In this document: one piece after another, positions 39,147 through 47,135 of the stretch | Numbering within the stretch: the stretch's first letter is position 1 | How the letters are laid out: each line of letters opens with the position of its first letter | Assembly (NCBI GenBank): GCA_902651635.1 | Contig: CACRSC010000057.1 | Location: 196,510 to 243,644, forward strand | DNA length: 47,135 nucleotides | Direction of reading: 5' to 3' | Source: Mastigamoeba balamuthi | Lineage: Eukaryota > Evosea > Mastigamoebida > Mastigamoebidae | Position numbers and translations under genes: made by a program | Notes under the pieces: model-generated | The model's database searches: none | What the model was told of the DNA's origin: nothing | The model's input: only the letters and a program-made list of their open reading frames with translations

Positions 39147-40468
39147 ATGGACGCCACCACCTCGGGAAGAGACCGCAGACCCTACCCGCGGTGGCCCCGT
39201 AGTTCCGCTCTCTCCCGGCGCGCGTCCCGTTTTCGGTCCGCTGTCGTGGCGGACACGTGCGTCTGGCTGCACAGCACCCTCGCAGCCGCGGGGACCCCCG
39301 AGCAGCTCCAGTCCCGCGCGACGGCGCTCCTCAAGCGCATGCCGATCAAGCCCGCGTACGACACCGGCGCGGGCGTGTACAGGGCCTGGCTCACGCGGCT
39401 GCTCTGCGACAAGGTCTACGCGGGGTATTTGCACTCCCAAATTAGTTGATTTTTCGGCTAATTGTGGTGTGCACGCAAAAGTGCCGCGCCGCCCCCCCAT
39501 CGACGTGCACGACCCGTCCATCAAGGCCCTCGTCGAGGCCGAGGAGGTGTGGCCCGCGATGTACGAGAGGTTCCTGGCCCAGTGCCGCAGGACGGGGCGC
39601 ATCGTCGAGTTCCCCGACATCGACACGATAGTCCGCACGGCACCTCCTGCTCCCGGCCGGAGAAGGCGCCCGCCGCGCTCAAATGGAGAGAGCGTCGAGA
39701 GCGTCGAGGCGCCTGTGGTATCGCCGCTCTCGGAGGTCAGCCAGCAAGATGTGCGCAATTGAAGATGCGGACTCTGACTGCTCCGATTAGGAAGAGCAGA
39801 GTCCAGAGCAAAGCGCTACCGCAGACGACGAGAGCGCAGCAGCAGCAGTCCAAGTTACGGAGCGCGAGGAGCAGAGTGAGTCAGCTGCCGCTAGTGAAGG
39901 TGGACCGGAGGCGGGCTACGTGCAGGGGGAAGCTGTCTCTGCTGTCCCCAGCGATGCGCCCCCTCGCGACGCCCAGAGGCGAGCGGCACTGGAGCGTGCA
40001 GGCATCTACGGGCTCATGATCGCCGAGTACAAGGCGGAGCTGGTCCGATACGCCGCAGTCCTCGAGAGGGAGACGGCCTTCGTGGAGGAGATCAGGAGCC
40101 ACATGGCGACGGTGACCGTGGAGCTCAGCAACGCCACCAGTGCCCACTCAGAGGCCCTCGCCGAGGCTCAGCACAGCGACTCTGCTCCTCCTGGCACGGA
40201 GACCGAGCAGAGGATGCTGGGGGCAGAGTGCGTGCTCTGCGGAGATCTGCACGAGCTGGGGAGGACGCGGCGGCTGACGCTGTGCTGCGGGCACCTGTGC
40301 TGCCTCGACTGCCTCCGCTCGACGATACCTGCCGCGCTGAGCTGCGCCGTGGACTCGGACGTGCCCCTCCTGTGCCCCGGCTGCGCTGCCCACAGACCGC
40401 CGGCGCAAGACGTGCACGTGGACGCTTCCATGGCAGAGGCAGTGCCGCAGAAGGCCCACGCGATGGTC
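39147..40468 (+). CDS. RING-family member G, 5' part up to assembly gap (exons 39147-39424, 39482-39750, 39791-40468)
   Basis: Exon 1 encodes the helical block (SAVVADTCVWLHSTLAA ... AYxGxYRAWLTRLLC-type end). Exon 2 encodes IDVHDPSIKALVEAEEVW and CRRTGRIVEFPDIDTIVR. Exon 3 encodes an acidic linker, coiled coil, RING and the start of the spacer, then an N. Intron 1 contains TTAGTTGATTTTT; intron 2 (39751-39790, 40 nt) contains GCAATTGAAG. Exon 2 has a run of seven C where one fewer would keep frame with its close paralogue J, so there is a one-base frameshift or homopolymer error near 39493-39499. The last 444 bp (40025-40468) are identical to 46420-46863 of member J. Whether the real gene is intact cannot be told. 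Confidence 0.6.
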
Positions 40469-40469
40469 N
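40469..40469. other. Assembly gap (single N) inside the RING-family array
   Basis: Left of the N the coding sequence has passed the RING and reached HAMV. Right of it a second RING starts again (ECALCGGEGRLQSMRR). Two different genes therefore abut, and the N must stand for missing sequence of unknown length. Confidence 0.9.
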
Positions 40470-41033
40470 GAGTGCGCGCTCTGCGGGGGTGAGGGAAGGC
40501 TTCAGAGCATGCGGCGGCTGACGCTGTGCTGCGGGCACCTGTGCTGCCTCGACTGCCTCCGCTCGACGCTCCCCGCCGCGCTGTGCTGCGCCGTGGACTC
40601 GGACGTGCCCCTCCTGTGCCCCGGCTGCGCTGCGCATAGGCCTCCTGCGCCGGTCGTGCGTGTGGACGCTGCAGTGGCAGAGGCAGTGCCGCAGGAGGCC
40701 CATGCGATGGTCGACCCTCTGGCCCTCGCCATCACAGGCACGGGCGACACTGCCGAGGCTGTCGAGGAGGAGGAATGGCTGCGGGAGGTTGCAGAGAGGG
40801 TGGCGAGGCAGCAGGTGACGTTCGGGGACTTTGTGGCAACGGAGGCAGCGGGAGGGCAGAGGGCGAGGCTGAGCAGGTGCCCCAGGTGCCCCGCGTTCAG
40901 TGCCCACGGGCTGTCGTGCTACGCGACGGGGGCAGCGCGGTGCACCAACCCCCGCTGCGCCCAGCTCTACTGCTCCCGCTGCGGTGCCTTCCCCTTCCAC
41001 TTCGGCAATCCCTGCCCTGCTTCCAGCAGCTGA
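40470..41033 (+). CDS. RING-family member G', 3' part after assembly gap
   Basis: Opens in frame at CALC of the RING and runs through CCGHLCCLDC ... CPGC, the spacer (AVAEAVPQEAHAMVDPLALA, VTFGDFVATEA) and the complete C-terminal finger to FHFGNPCPASSS and TGA. Its spacer is close to that of member J (GTGDTAEAVEEEEWLREVAE). It could be the end of another gene lost in the gap, or a chimaera caused by collapse of near-identical copies. No damaging change seen. Confidence 0.7.
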   Translation, partial: ECALCGGEGRLQSMRRLTLCCGHLCCLDCLRSTLPAALCCAVDSDVPLLCPGCAAHRPPAPVVRVDAAVAEAVPQEAHAMVDPLALAITGTGDTAEAVEEEEWLREVAERVARQQVTFGDFVATEAAGGQRARLSRCPRCPAFSAHGLSCYATGAARCTNPRCAQLYCSRCGAFPFHFGNPCPASSS

Positions 41034-41321
41034 TGGGCAGCTTGTGCTCAGACCAGTGAACAGGGCTCCGTTTGGTAGTGGCACCCATTCGTAGGCTGGT
41101 TTATTGTAAGGTCAACTTTGGTGGATGGGGGACGTGAGAAGTGCGAGCAACTGAGCGAACACAAGTGTTGCGCTCAGATCCTCATGCTACATTGTTGACC
41201 CCGTTTGGCCGAAAGGCGATCAGATTGATGATACGCCTCGATCACGCTACTGCGGGAATATCTTGTCATTTAGTTGATTTCTCTGCGCTGCCGCGCTCGG
41301 TTACTCTGTCGAGCCGAGACT

Positions 41322-42877
41322 ATGGAGAACGCTGCGGGCAAGAGCCACCCGGGAGTGCAGGGCCGCCCTGCGATTGTGAACGAGCGGATGTCGCGGCTGC
41401 GCCGGGTGATCTTCGCGGACACGTGCCGCTGGCTGCACAGAGAGCTGCGCTCCCCGGGCGACCAGCTCGCCCTGCAGGCCCGCGCGCACTCCCTCGCAGT
41501 GAAGGAGGCCTCCCGCATGGCGCACAACGCCGCCGCGGGCGCCCACAGGGCCTGGCTCGTGCAGTTCCTCTGCAGCAGCGTCTATACGGGGTGCAATTCA
41601 GTGGAATTCAGTGCAAATCAGTTGAACTGGGCGTTTCTGCGCTCTCTGCGTCGTACGTTGCAGACACGCGGCGCCGGCGATCGACGTGCAGGACCCCCCC
41701 ATCGCGGACATGGCGAGGGACCCGAGGGTGATGCCCGGCGTGTACAAGAGGTTCCTGCAGGTCTGCCGCAGCGCCGGAAACGTACCTCTGCTGCCCGACT
41801 TGGACTCGGTTGTCGAGCGCGTCAAAGCCGCCGATGCTGCCGCGTGCAAAAGGGCACGGGAGCAGAGCCCGCCCGGAAGCCCAGCCGCGGAAGTAACTAG
41901 CGAGCCTCCAGCGCAGTCCCCTGGGCGAGAGGAGGCCGCGGGGACTTGACAGCACGAAGGTTGTGCACGAGCCGTCGCAGGCGCGAGACGAGTCCGAGGC
42001 GGAGAGCGAGGGCGAGAGCATCGACGTCATCGATGGGCCGCTGCCCGACTTGGACGAGCTCGCACAGATGCACAGAGCGTCAATCGAGCGTGCCCGCACG
42101 TGTGATGAGGTCATCGGCGAGTGCGAGGCGGAGGTGTCGCGCTGCAGCGCTGCCATCGATGCAGCGACAGCGCGCGCAGCACAGGCGAAGAACAACCTGC
42201 TCGCTGCCTCTGTGCAGCTCAGCACCGCCACCAGAACACACGTAGAGGCAATCGCCGAGGAGGAGCGCATGCAGGCGGCACTGCGGGACGCGGAGAGTGA
42301 GCAGAGGGCCACGTGCGCGCTCTGCGGGCGCAGGGGGACACTGCAGAGCATGCGGCGGCTGACGCTATGCTGCGGGCACCTGTGCTGCCTCGACTGCCTC
42401 TGCTCGACACTCCCCGCCAACCTACACTGCGCTGTGGACTCGGACGCGCCCCTTCTGTGCCCCGGCTGCGCTGCCCACAGGCCCCCTCCGCCGGTCGTGC
42501 ATGTGTACGCTGCGGTGGCAGAGGCAGTGCCGCCAGAGGCCCACTCAATGGTGGACCCCCTGGCTCTGGTCCTCACTGGCACGGGCGACACGACCGAGGC
42601 CACCGAGAGAGATGAGTGGAAGCCGTTAATTGAGGGGGTGGCGAGGCAGCAGGTGACGTTCGGGGACTTTGTGTCATCGAGGGTCGAGGGAGCGGGGAGG
42701 CAGAGGGCGAGGCTGAGCAGGTGCCCCAGGTGCTCCACGTTCAACGCCCACGGGCTGTCGTGCTACGCGACGGGGGCAGCGCGGTGCATCAACCCCCGCT
42801 GCGCCCAACTCTACTGCTCCCGCTGCGGCGCCATCCCCTTCCACTTCGGCCTCCCCTGCCCAGCCACGGGGGTATAG
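41322..42877 (+). CDS. RING-family member H, full-length (exons 41322-41590, 41664-41892, 41960-42877)
   Basis: 471 residues. Exon 1 encodes RRVIFADTCRWLHRELRSPG ... AWLVQFLCSSVYTG, and exon 2 HAAPAIDVQDPPIADMARD. Exon 3 carries VVHEPSQARDESEAESEGES, a coiled coil (MHRASIERARTCDEVIGEC), the RING (CALC ... CCGHLCCLDC ... CPGC) and the C-terminal finger (CPRC ... GLSC ... CINPRC ... YCSRC, ending FHFGLPC). Intron 1 (73 nt) has ATCAGTTGAACTGG. Intron 2 (41893-41959, donor GTAACT, CTTGAC, acceptor CGAAG) is required by the frame. Exon 2 is 229 nt as in member B. The 5' leader has TTTAGTTGATTTCT about 50 nt before the ATG. The spacer Thr/Glu composition differs slightly, and VEGVARQQVTFGDF is retained. 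Confidence 0.72.
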
Positions 42878-43104
42878 GAGGTGTGTCCCCTTGTGATTTC
42901 GAGGTTCTCCGAGGATGGAATCCGGTCAACAGAGCAGCCTCAGTGAGCTTGTTCCTATTGGATAATAGGGTGATTGATCTCGAGGTCAAGCTGGGATGTG
43001 CCACTGGGCTACTCGGAGGTGCCAAACCATGAAGGGCAGCACAGTGATGGGGTGTTCCGTGTGGCCAAGGAGAGTGAGTGCATCAAAGGGCAGATCCCCC
43101 CCAG

Positions 43105-43228
43105 AGGTGCGCAGCACTGAAGTGCACAGAATTCTGCGGGCTCATGATAGCCAGCGGAACTGGTGCACTATGCTGCTGTCCTCGAGAGGGAGATGGCAGT
43201 CGTGGAGGAGATCAGGAGCCACATGACA
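43105..43228 (+). pseudogene. Relic of the coiled-coil part of a RING-family gene
   Basis: Matches members G and J in order: GCAGCACTG, TTCTGCGGGCTCATGAT, CTGCTGTCCTCGAGAGGGAG (GCAGTCCTCGAGAGGGAG in J) and TCGTGGAGGAGATCAGGAGC followed by CACATG. About 15 bases of the AEYKAEL-coding stretch are deleted or altered, and the flanks show no RING. It is a remnant of an additional tandem copy between members H and I. Confidence 0.72.
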
Positions 43229-43385
43229 TCAGCGAGCTACTCTATCCCCCCCCCCGATATTGCTCTGGGTGCTTGATGTCACACAACTATTGGGAGGAGC
43301 CAACCACAGGGCAGAAACGTGGTCAGTCTTGCGCAACTGCACACGGTCTGTCCGGGAGGTGGTGTGAGCATGTCGTTGCGTTTGC

Positions 43386-43438
43386 TTCTCTCTCTCTCTC
43401 TCTCTCTCTCTGTCTGTCTCTCTCTCTTTATCTCTCTC
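43386..43438. repeat. TC microsatellite
   Basis: About 50 bp of (TC)n with a few G and TTA interruptions, about 80 nt upstream of the start of member I. On the template strand this is a purine-rich GA tract. Confidence 0.9.
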
Positions 43439-43518
43439 GCACGTCGTTATCTGCCAACAAACGTCAGAACGGCTGATTCTCTCTTGATCCGCCAATAGAA
43501 GGGCAGAGCGATCAGCCG

Positions 43519-45183
43519 ATGCAAGACTCCTGCGCCCTCCCCTCCGCCGCCTCGGGCGGCCGCAGCCCCCGCAGAGTGCTGTCCGAGCGCATGGCCAAGC
43601 TCCGCCGCGTCGTCTTTGAGGACTCGTGCCGGTGGCTGCACAGGGCCCTGCACGCCCCGGGCGACCAGCGCCACCTGCAGGCCCGCGCGTGGTCCCTCGC
43701 CCTCGCCGACAGCGCCCGCACGAAGCACAACAGGGGCCCCGGCGCCTACAGGGCCTGGCTCGTGCGCCTGCTCTGCGGCAGCGTCTACGCGGGGTGCGAA
43801 TCAGTTGATTTGAGCGCCATTTCGTTTCTCGCCCACCCCAGCCCGCTGACAACTACCCCCGCGCGAGGGCCCAGACACGCGGCCCCCGCCATCGACGTGC
43901 ACGACCCGCCCATCGAGGACATGGCGAAGGACCCCAGGGTGACACCCGGCATCTACAAGAGGTTCCTGGCGGTCTGCCGCGTCGCTGAGGACCTCCCCCT
44001 GCACCCCGACATCAACTCGGTCGTCGCGCGTGTCCAAGCCCCCGAGAAGAGCCCCCCGGGCAGCCCAGCCGCAGCAGGCGAGGACCAGCCGCCGGCGCAG
44101 TTGCTCGGGCGTCAGGACGCAAGGCAGACAGTGGGCGACAGTTCGCCAGCAACGAACTCTGGGGCGCAGAGCGAGCCCCACTGCCCGGTGCCAGTGCCGC
44201 GTGCTGATGTCCACACCGTTGGCGAGGACTCCAGCGCAGTGGTCGCGCACGGGCCTGATGCCTCGATGGATGATCAGTCCGAGACAGAGAGCGAGAGCGA
44301 GTGCGAGTGCGTCTTCGTCATCGACGGGCCGCTGACCTGCGTGGACGAGCTCGTGCAGATGCACAGAGCGTCAATCGAGCGCGCCCGCACCTGCGATAAG
44401 ACCGTGGGCGAGTGCGAGGCGGAGGTGTCGCGCTGCAGCGCTGCCCTCGACGCAGCGACAGAGGCCGCGGCCCAGGCTAAGAACAACCTGCTCGCTGCAT
44501 CCGCGCAGCTCAGCAACGCCATCAGAGCGCGCACAGAGGCCATCGCCGAGCAGCGGCGCATGCAGTCGGCACTGCGGCACGCGGAGATGGAGCAGAGGGC
44601 CGAGTGTGCGATCTGCAGGCGCAGAGAAAGGCTTCAGAGCATGCGGCGGCTGACGCTGTGCTGCGGGCACCTGTGCTGCCTCGACTGCCTCCGCTCGACG
44701 CTCCCCGCCGCCCTGCGCATCGCCGCGGATTCGGACTCGCCCCTCCTGTGCCCCGGCTGCGCTGCACACAGGCCATCGGCGTCAGGCGTGCGCGTGGACG
44801 AGGCGGTGGCAGCTGCAGTGCCGCCAGAGGCCCACGCGATGGTCGACCCCCTGGCCCTCGCCCTCGCGGGGGGCGCAGGCGAGGCGGGGGCGTCCGAGCC
44901 GAGAGAGGAATGGGAACGAGTAGTGGCAGAGAGGGTGGCGGAGCAGCAGGTGACGTTCGGGGACTTTGTGGCAGCGAGGGCCGAGCAGGCGGGAGGGCAG
45001 AGGGCGAGGCTGAGCAGGTGCCCCAGGTGCCCAGCGTTCAGTGCCCACGGGCTGTCGTGCTACGCGACGGGGGCAGCGCGGTGCACCAACCCCCGCTGCG
45101 CCCAGCTCTACTGCTCCCGCTGCGGCGCCTTCCCCTTCCACTTCGGCCTCCCCTGCCCCGGCAGCGATGCTATGATCGATTAG
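43519..45183 (+). CDS. RING-family member I, full-length (exons 43519-43793, 43875-45183)
   Basis: 527 residues after splicing of the 81-nt intron 43794-43874 (GTGCGAATCAGTTGATTTG ... GGGCCCAG). The intron is a multiple of three without a stop, so an unspliced frame also exists, but the VYAG-HAAPAIDVHDPP junction matches all paralogues. Domains in order: helical block (LRRVVFEDSCRWLHRALHA), IDVHDPPIEDMAKD, long linker with an acidic stretch (DDQSETESESECECVFVIDG), coiled coil (MHRASIERARTCDKTVGEC), RING (CAIC ... CCGHLCCLDC ... CPGC), spacer (VPPEAHAMVDPLALALAGG, VTFGDFVAARAEQ) and C-terminal finger ending FHFGLPCPGSD. No second intron is needed, unlike H. The closest paralogue is H. Confidence 0.75.
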   Translation: MQDSCALPSAASGGRSPRRVLSERMAKLRRVVFEDSCRWLHRALHAPGDQRHLQARAWSLALADSARTKHNRGPGAYRAWLVRLLCGSVYAGCESVDLSAISFLAHPSPLTTTPARGPRHAAPAIDVHDPPIEDMAKDPRVTPGIYKRFLAVCRVAEDLPLHPDINSVVARVQAPEKSPPGSPAAAGEDQPPAQLLGRQDARQTVGDSSPATNSGAQSEPHCPVPVPRADVHTVGEDSSAVVAHGPDASMDDQSETESESECECVFVIDGPLTCVDELVQMHRASIERARTCDKTVGECEAEVSRCSAALDAATEAAAQAKNNLLAASAQLSNAIRARTEAIAEQRRMQSALRHAEMEQRAECAICRRRERLQSMRRLTLCCGHLCCLDCLRSTLPAALRIAADSDSPLLCPGCAAHRPSASGVRVDEAVAAAVPPEAHAMVDPLALALAGGAGEAGASEPREEWERVVAERVAEQQVTFGDFVAARAEQAGGQRARLSRCPRCPAFSAHGLSCYATGAARCTNPRCAQLYCSRCGAFPFHFGLPCPGSDAMID

Positions 45184-45534
45184 AGTCCCACGTAATGGTC
45201 GACTCCCCGGCACGCAGACACGGGCAATATTGCTGAGGAACCGAGTGGTCCTGCGTTCTGCGTCATAGGTTGTCTGCGCAGCCTCCGCTGTCCGACCCCC
45301 GGCCTCAGTGACATTTGTGTGTGTAGTGTTCATCGAAGCGCACAGGCCACTGGCACTGATCGTTCACGGTCAGAATGTCTGAGGAATCGAGTAGTATGCC
45401 TAGTCCATTTCAATGGCCCGTATGAAGCCCCGATACTCCTTTCATACACGTCAGCGTACTATGATACTATTCCTTGGTATCCGCTCTCACAACAAGTTCC
45501 CGCGGGTTGCGGACACTGCGCACAGTCGATCGAG
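45184..45534. other. Intergenic region with family relic
   Basis: Positions 45192-45245 are a remnant of the spacer-coding part of a RING-family gene (TAATGGTCGACTCCC, CAGACACGGGCAATATTGC, CCGAGTGG). This suggests a decayed copy between I and J. From 45505 the sequence CGCGGGTTGCGG-ACTGCG is shared with the 5' flank of member G (39117-39136), and is a likely promoter-proximal element of G and J. Confidence 0.5.
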
Positions 45535-47135
45535 ATGGACGCTCCAGAAGGAAGCCAGAGGGGCCGTCCGATGTGGGAGTACGGATCCGGTGTCTACCAG
45601 CGTGCCTACCACTTCCGGAAGGTTGTCTTGGCGGACGCCTGCGTTTGGCTGCACGGCGCCCTCCACGCCGCGGGCACCCAGCAGCAGCTCCAGGCCCGCG
45701 CGATGTTGCTCCTCAGGGACGAGGAGAACAGATTCGCGCACGACACCGGCGTGGGAGAGTTCAGGGCCTGGCTCGCGCAGCTGCTCTGCGACAAGGTCTA
45801 CGCGGGGTATTTCCTCCACCCCCGAGTTAGTTGATTTTCAGACACATCATTTGTGTGCTCAAAGGACCACTGCGCCGCCCGTTGACGTGCACGACCCTTC
45901 CATCAAGACCCTCGTCGAGGCCGAGGAGGTGTGGCCCGCGTTGTACGAGAGGTTCCTGGCCCAGTGCCGCAGGACGGGGCGCATCGTCGAGTTCCCCGAC
46001 ATCGACACGATAGTCCGCACGGCACCTCCTGCTCCCGGCTCGTGGAAGCACAAGGGTGTGAAACGCGCGCGCAGAGACGTCAACATCGAGGCACCCAAGG
46101 TGTCGCCAGTGCCCGATGTCGACAAGCTGAATGTGCCCAAATGATGGTCGCTGGTCTGCGCTGACGGGTGTTGTGCCAGGACGAGAGCACCGAGTCCCTG
46201 CGAAGCGGGAGTGCGGCAGAAGAGCATGCGGCTTCACCGCGTCCCCCTGCGGAGTTTGAGGAGCAGAGCGAGCCTGCAGCTGTTGGTGACGACGAGGAGG
46301 AGACAGCGGGTGACAAGCAGAGGGGAGCTGACCCTGCTGCTCTTTCTGTAGCGCACCCAACCGACACCCAGAGGCGCGCAGCACTGGAGCGCGCAGGATT
46401 CTGCGGGCTCATGATCGGCGAGTACAAGGCGGAGCTGGTCCGATACGCCGCAGTCCTCGAGAGGGAGACGGCCTTCGTGGAGGAGATCAGGAGCCACATG
46501 GCGACGGTGACCGTGGAGCTCAGCAACGCCACCAGTGCCCACTCAGAGGCCCTCGCCGAGGCTCAGCACAGCGACTCTGCTCCTCCTGGCACGGAGACCG
46601 AGCAGAGGATGCTGGGGGCAGAGTGCGTGCTCTGCGGAGATCTGCACGAGCTGGGGAGGACGCGGCGGCTGACGCTGTGCTGCGGGCACCTGTGCTGCCT
46701 CGACTGCCTCCGCTCGACGATACCTGCCGCGCTGAGCTGCGCCGTGGACTCGGACGTGCCCCTCCTGTGCCCCGGCTGCGCTGCCCACAGACCGCCGGCG
46801 CAAGACGTGCACGTGGACGCTTCCATGGCAGAGGCAGTGCCGCAGAAGGCCCACGCGATGGTCGACCCCCTGGCCCTCGTCCTCACAGGCACGGGCGACA
46901 CTGCCGAGGCTGTCGAGGAGGAGGAATGGCTGCGGGAGGTTGCAGAGAGGTTGGCGAGGCAGCAGGTGACGTTCGGGGACTTTGTGGCAACGGAGGCAGC
47001 GGGAGGGCAGAGGGCGAGGCTGAGCAGGTGCCCCAGGTGCCCCGCGTTCAGTGCCCACGGGCTGTCGTGCTACGCGACGGGGGCAGCGCGGTGCACCAAC
47101 CCCCGCTGCGCCCAGCTCTACTGCTCCCGCTGCGG
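45535..47135 (+). CDS. RING-family member J, cut by the right edge (exons 45535-45806, 45865-46132, 46180-end)
   Basis: The model encodes at least 498 residues. Exon 1 gives the helical block (FRKVVLADACVWLHGALHA ... AWLAQLLCDKVYAG), and exon 2 TTAPPVDVHDPSIKTLVEAE and VEFPDIDTIVRTAPPAP. Exon 3 gives an acidic linker, coiled coil (IGEYKAELVRYAAVLERETA), RING (CVLC ... CCGHLCCLDC ... CPGC), spacer and the first seven Cys of the C-terminal finger before the window ends. Intron 1 has GAGTTAGTTGATTTTC; intron 2 (46133-46179, 47 nt) has CGCTGACGGG and ends TGCCAG. It is in frame throughout. It is a near-identical paralogue of member G, with 444 bp identical across coiled coil and RING. Confidence 0.72.

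Larger units (their letters stand above)
42878..43518. other. Intergenic region with relic and microsatellite
   Basis: No intact gene. It contains a decayed family fragment at 43105-43228 and a TC-rich microsatellite at 43386-43438, both listed separately. Confidence 0.5.

Noticed and set aside
43386-43438. CRISPR-like or functional repeat array
   Set aside because: It is a simple TC microsatellite; no regularly spaced repeats exist anywhere in the window.

Overview
The window is nuclear DNA of a unicellular eukaryote. It is GC-rich in coding regions and AT-rich around tRNA genes. Genes carry short spliceosomal introns (about 40-90 nt, a few 120-290 nt), tRNA-Tyr is interrupted in its anticodon loop, and no CCA is encoded in the tRNAs. 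The gene content (epsin-type ENTH protein, TFIIA alpha/beta, a tyrosine-kinase-like kinase, a kelch protein, a receptor tyrosine kinase with integrin-like repeats, a thrombospondin-repeat surface protein) suits a free-living amoeba-like protist. I cannot name the species, and the amoebozoan guess is an inference from gene content only.

Layout. 1-153: start of an epsin-like gene (minus). 1.0-7.9 kb: a tandem array of a four-helix membrane protein family, three intact copies plus one frameshifted copy and one relic, each intact copy split by a 48-56 nt intron. 8.2-19.7 kb: five minus-strand members of a RING-finger gene family (two lacking the RING, one intact, two pseudogenes), interrupted by three identical tRNA-Ser(CGA) genes and a kelch gene. 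19.5-23.5 kb: a TKL-type kinase, whose 3' part appears twice because of an unmerged 1500-bp contig overlap at an N (20970). 23.8-27.1 kb: a small helical ORF, a GT12/GT2-like glycosyltransferase and a divergently transcribed TFIIA large subunit. 27.9-31.9 kb: a TSP1-repeat surface protein, an Ala/Pro-rich unknown protein and tRNA-Tyr. 32.4-37.2 kb: a 1608-residue receptor tyrosine kinase with about 13 FG-GAP calcium-binding repeats. 37.4-47.1 kb: plus-strand members of the RING family (three complete, two sides of an assembly gap, one cut by the right edge) and two relics.

The most striking content is the RING family: at least ten loci in two clusters, with the architecture N-terminal helical block, conserved IDVHDPPIE block, acidic linker, coiled coil, C3HC4 RING and a C-terminal Cys/His finger. 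The spacing of that finger closely matches the catalytic RING2 (Rcat) of RBR ubiquitin ligases, but I see no canonical IBR between the two. Truncated, broken and mosaic copies show active birth, death and probable gene conversion. The second notable item is the integrin-like receptor tyrosine kinase. Many introns and several 5' leaders share a CARTTGATTT-like motif, and two introns appear to be GC-AG.
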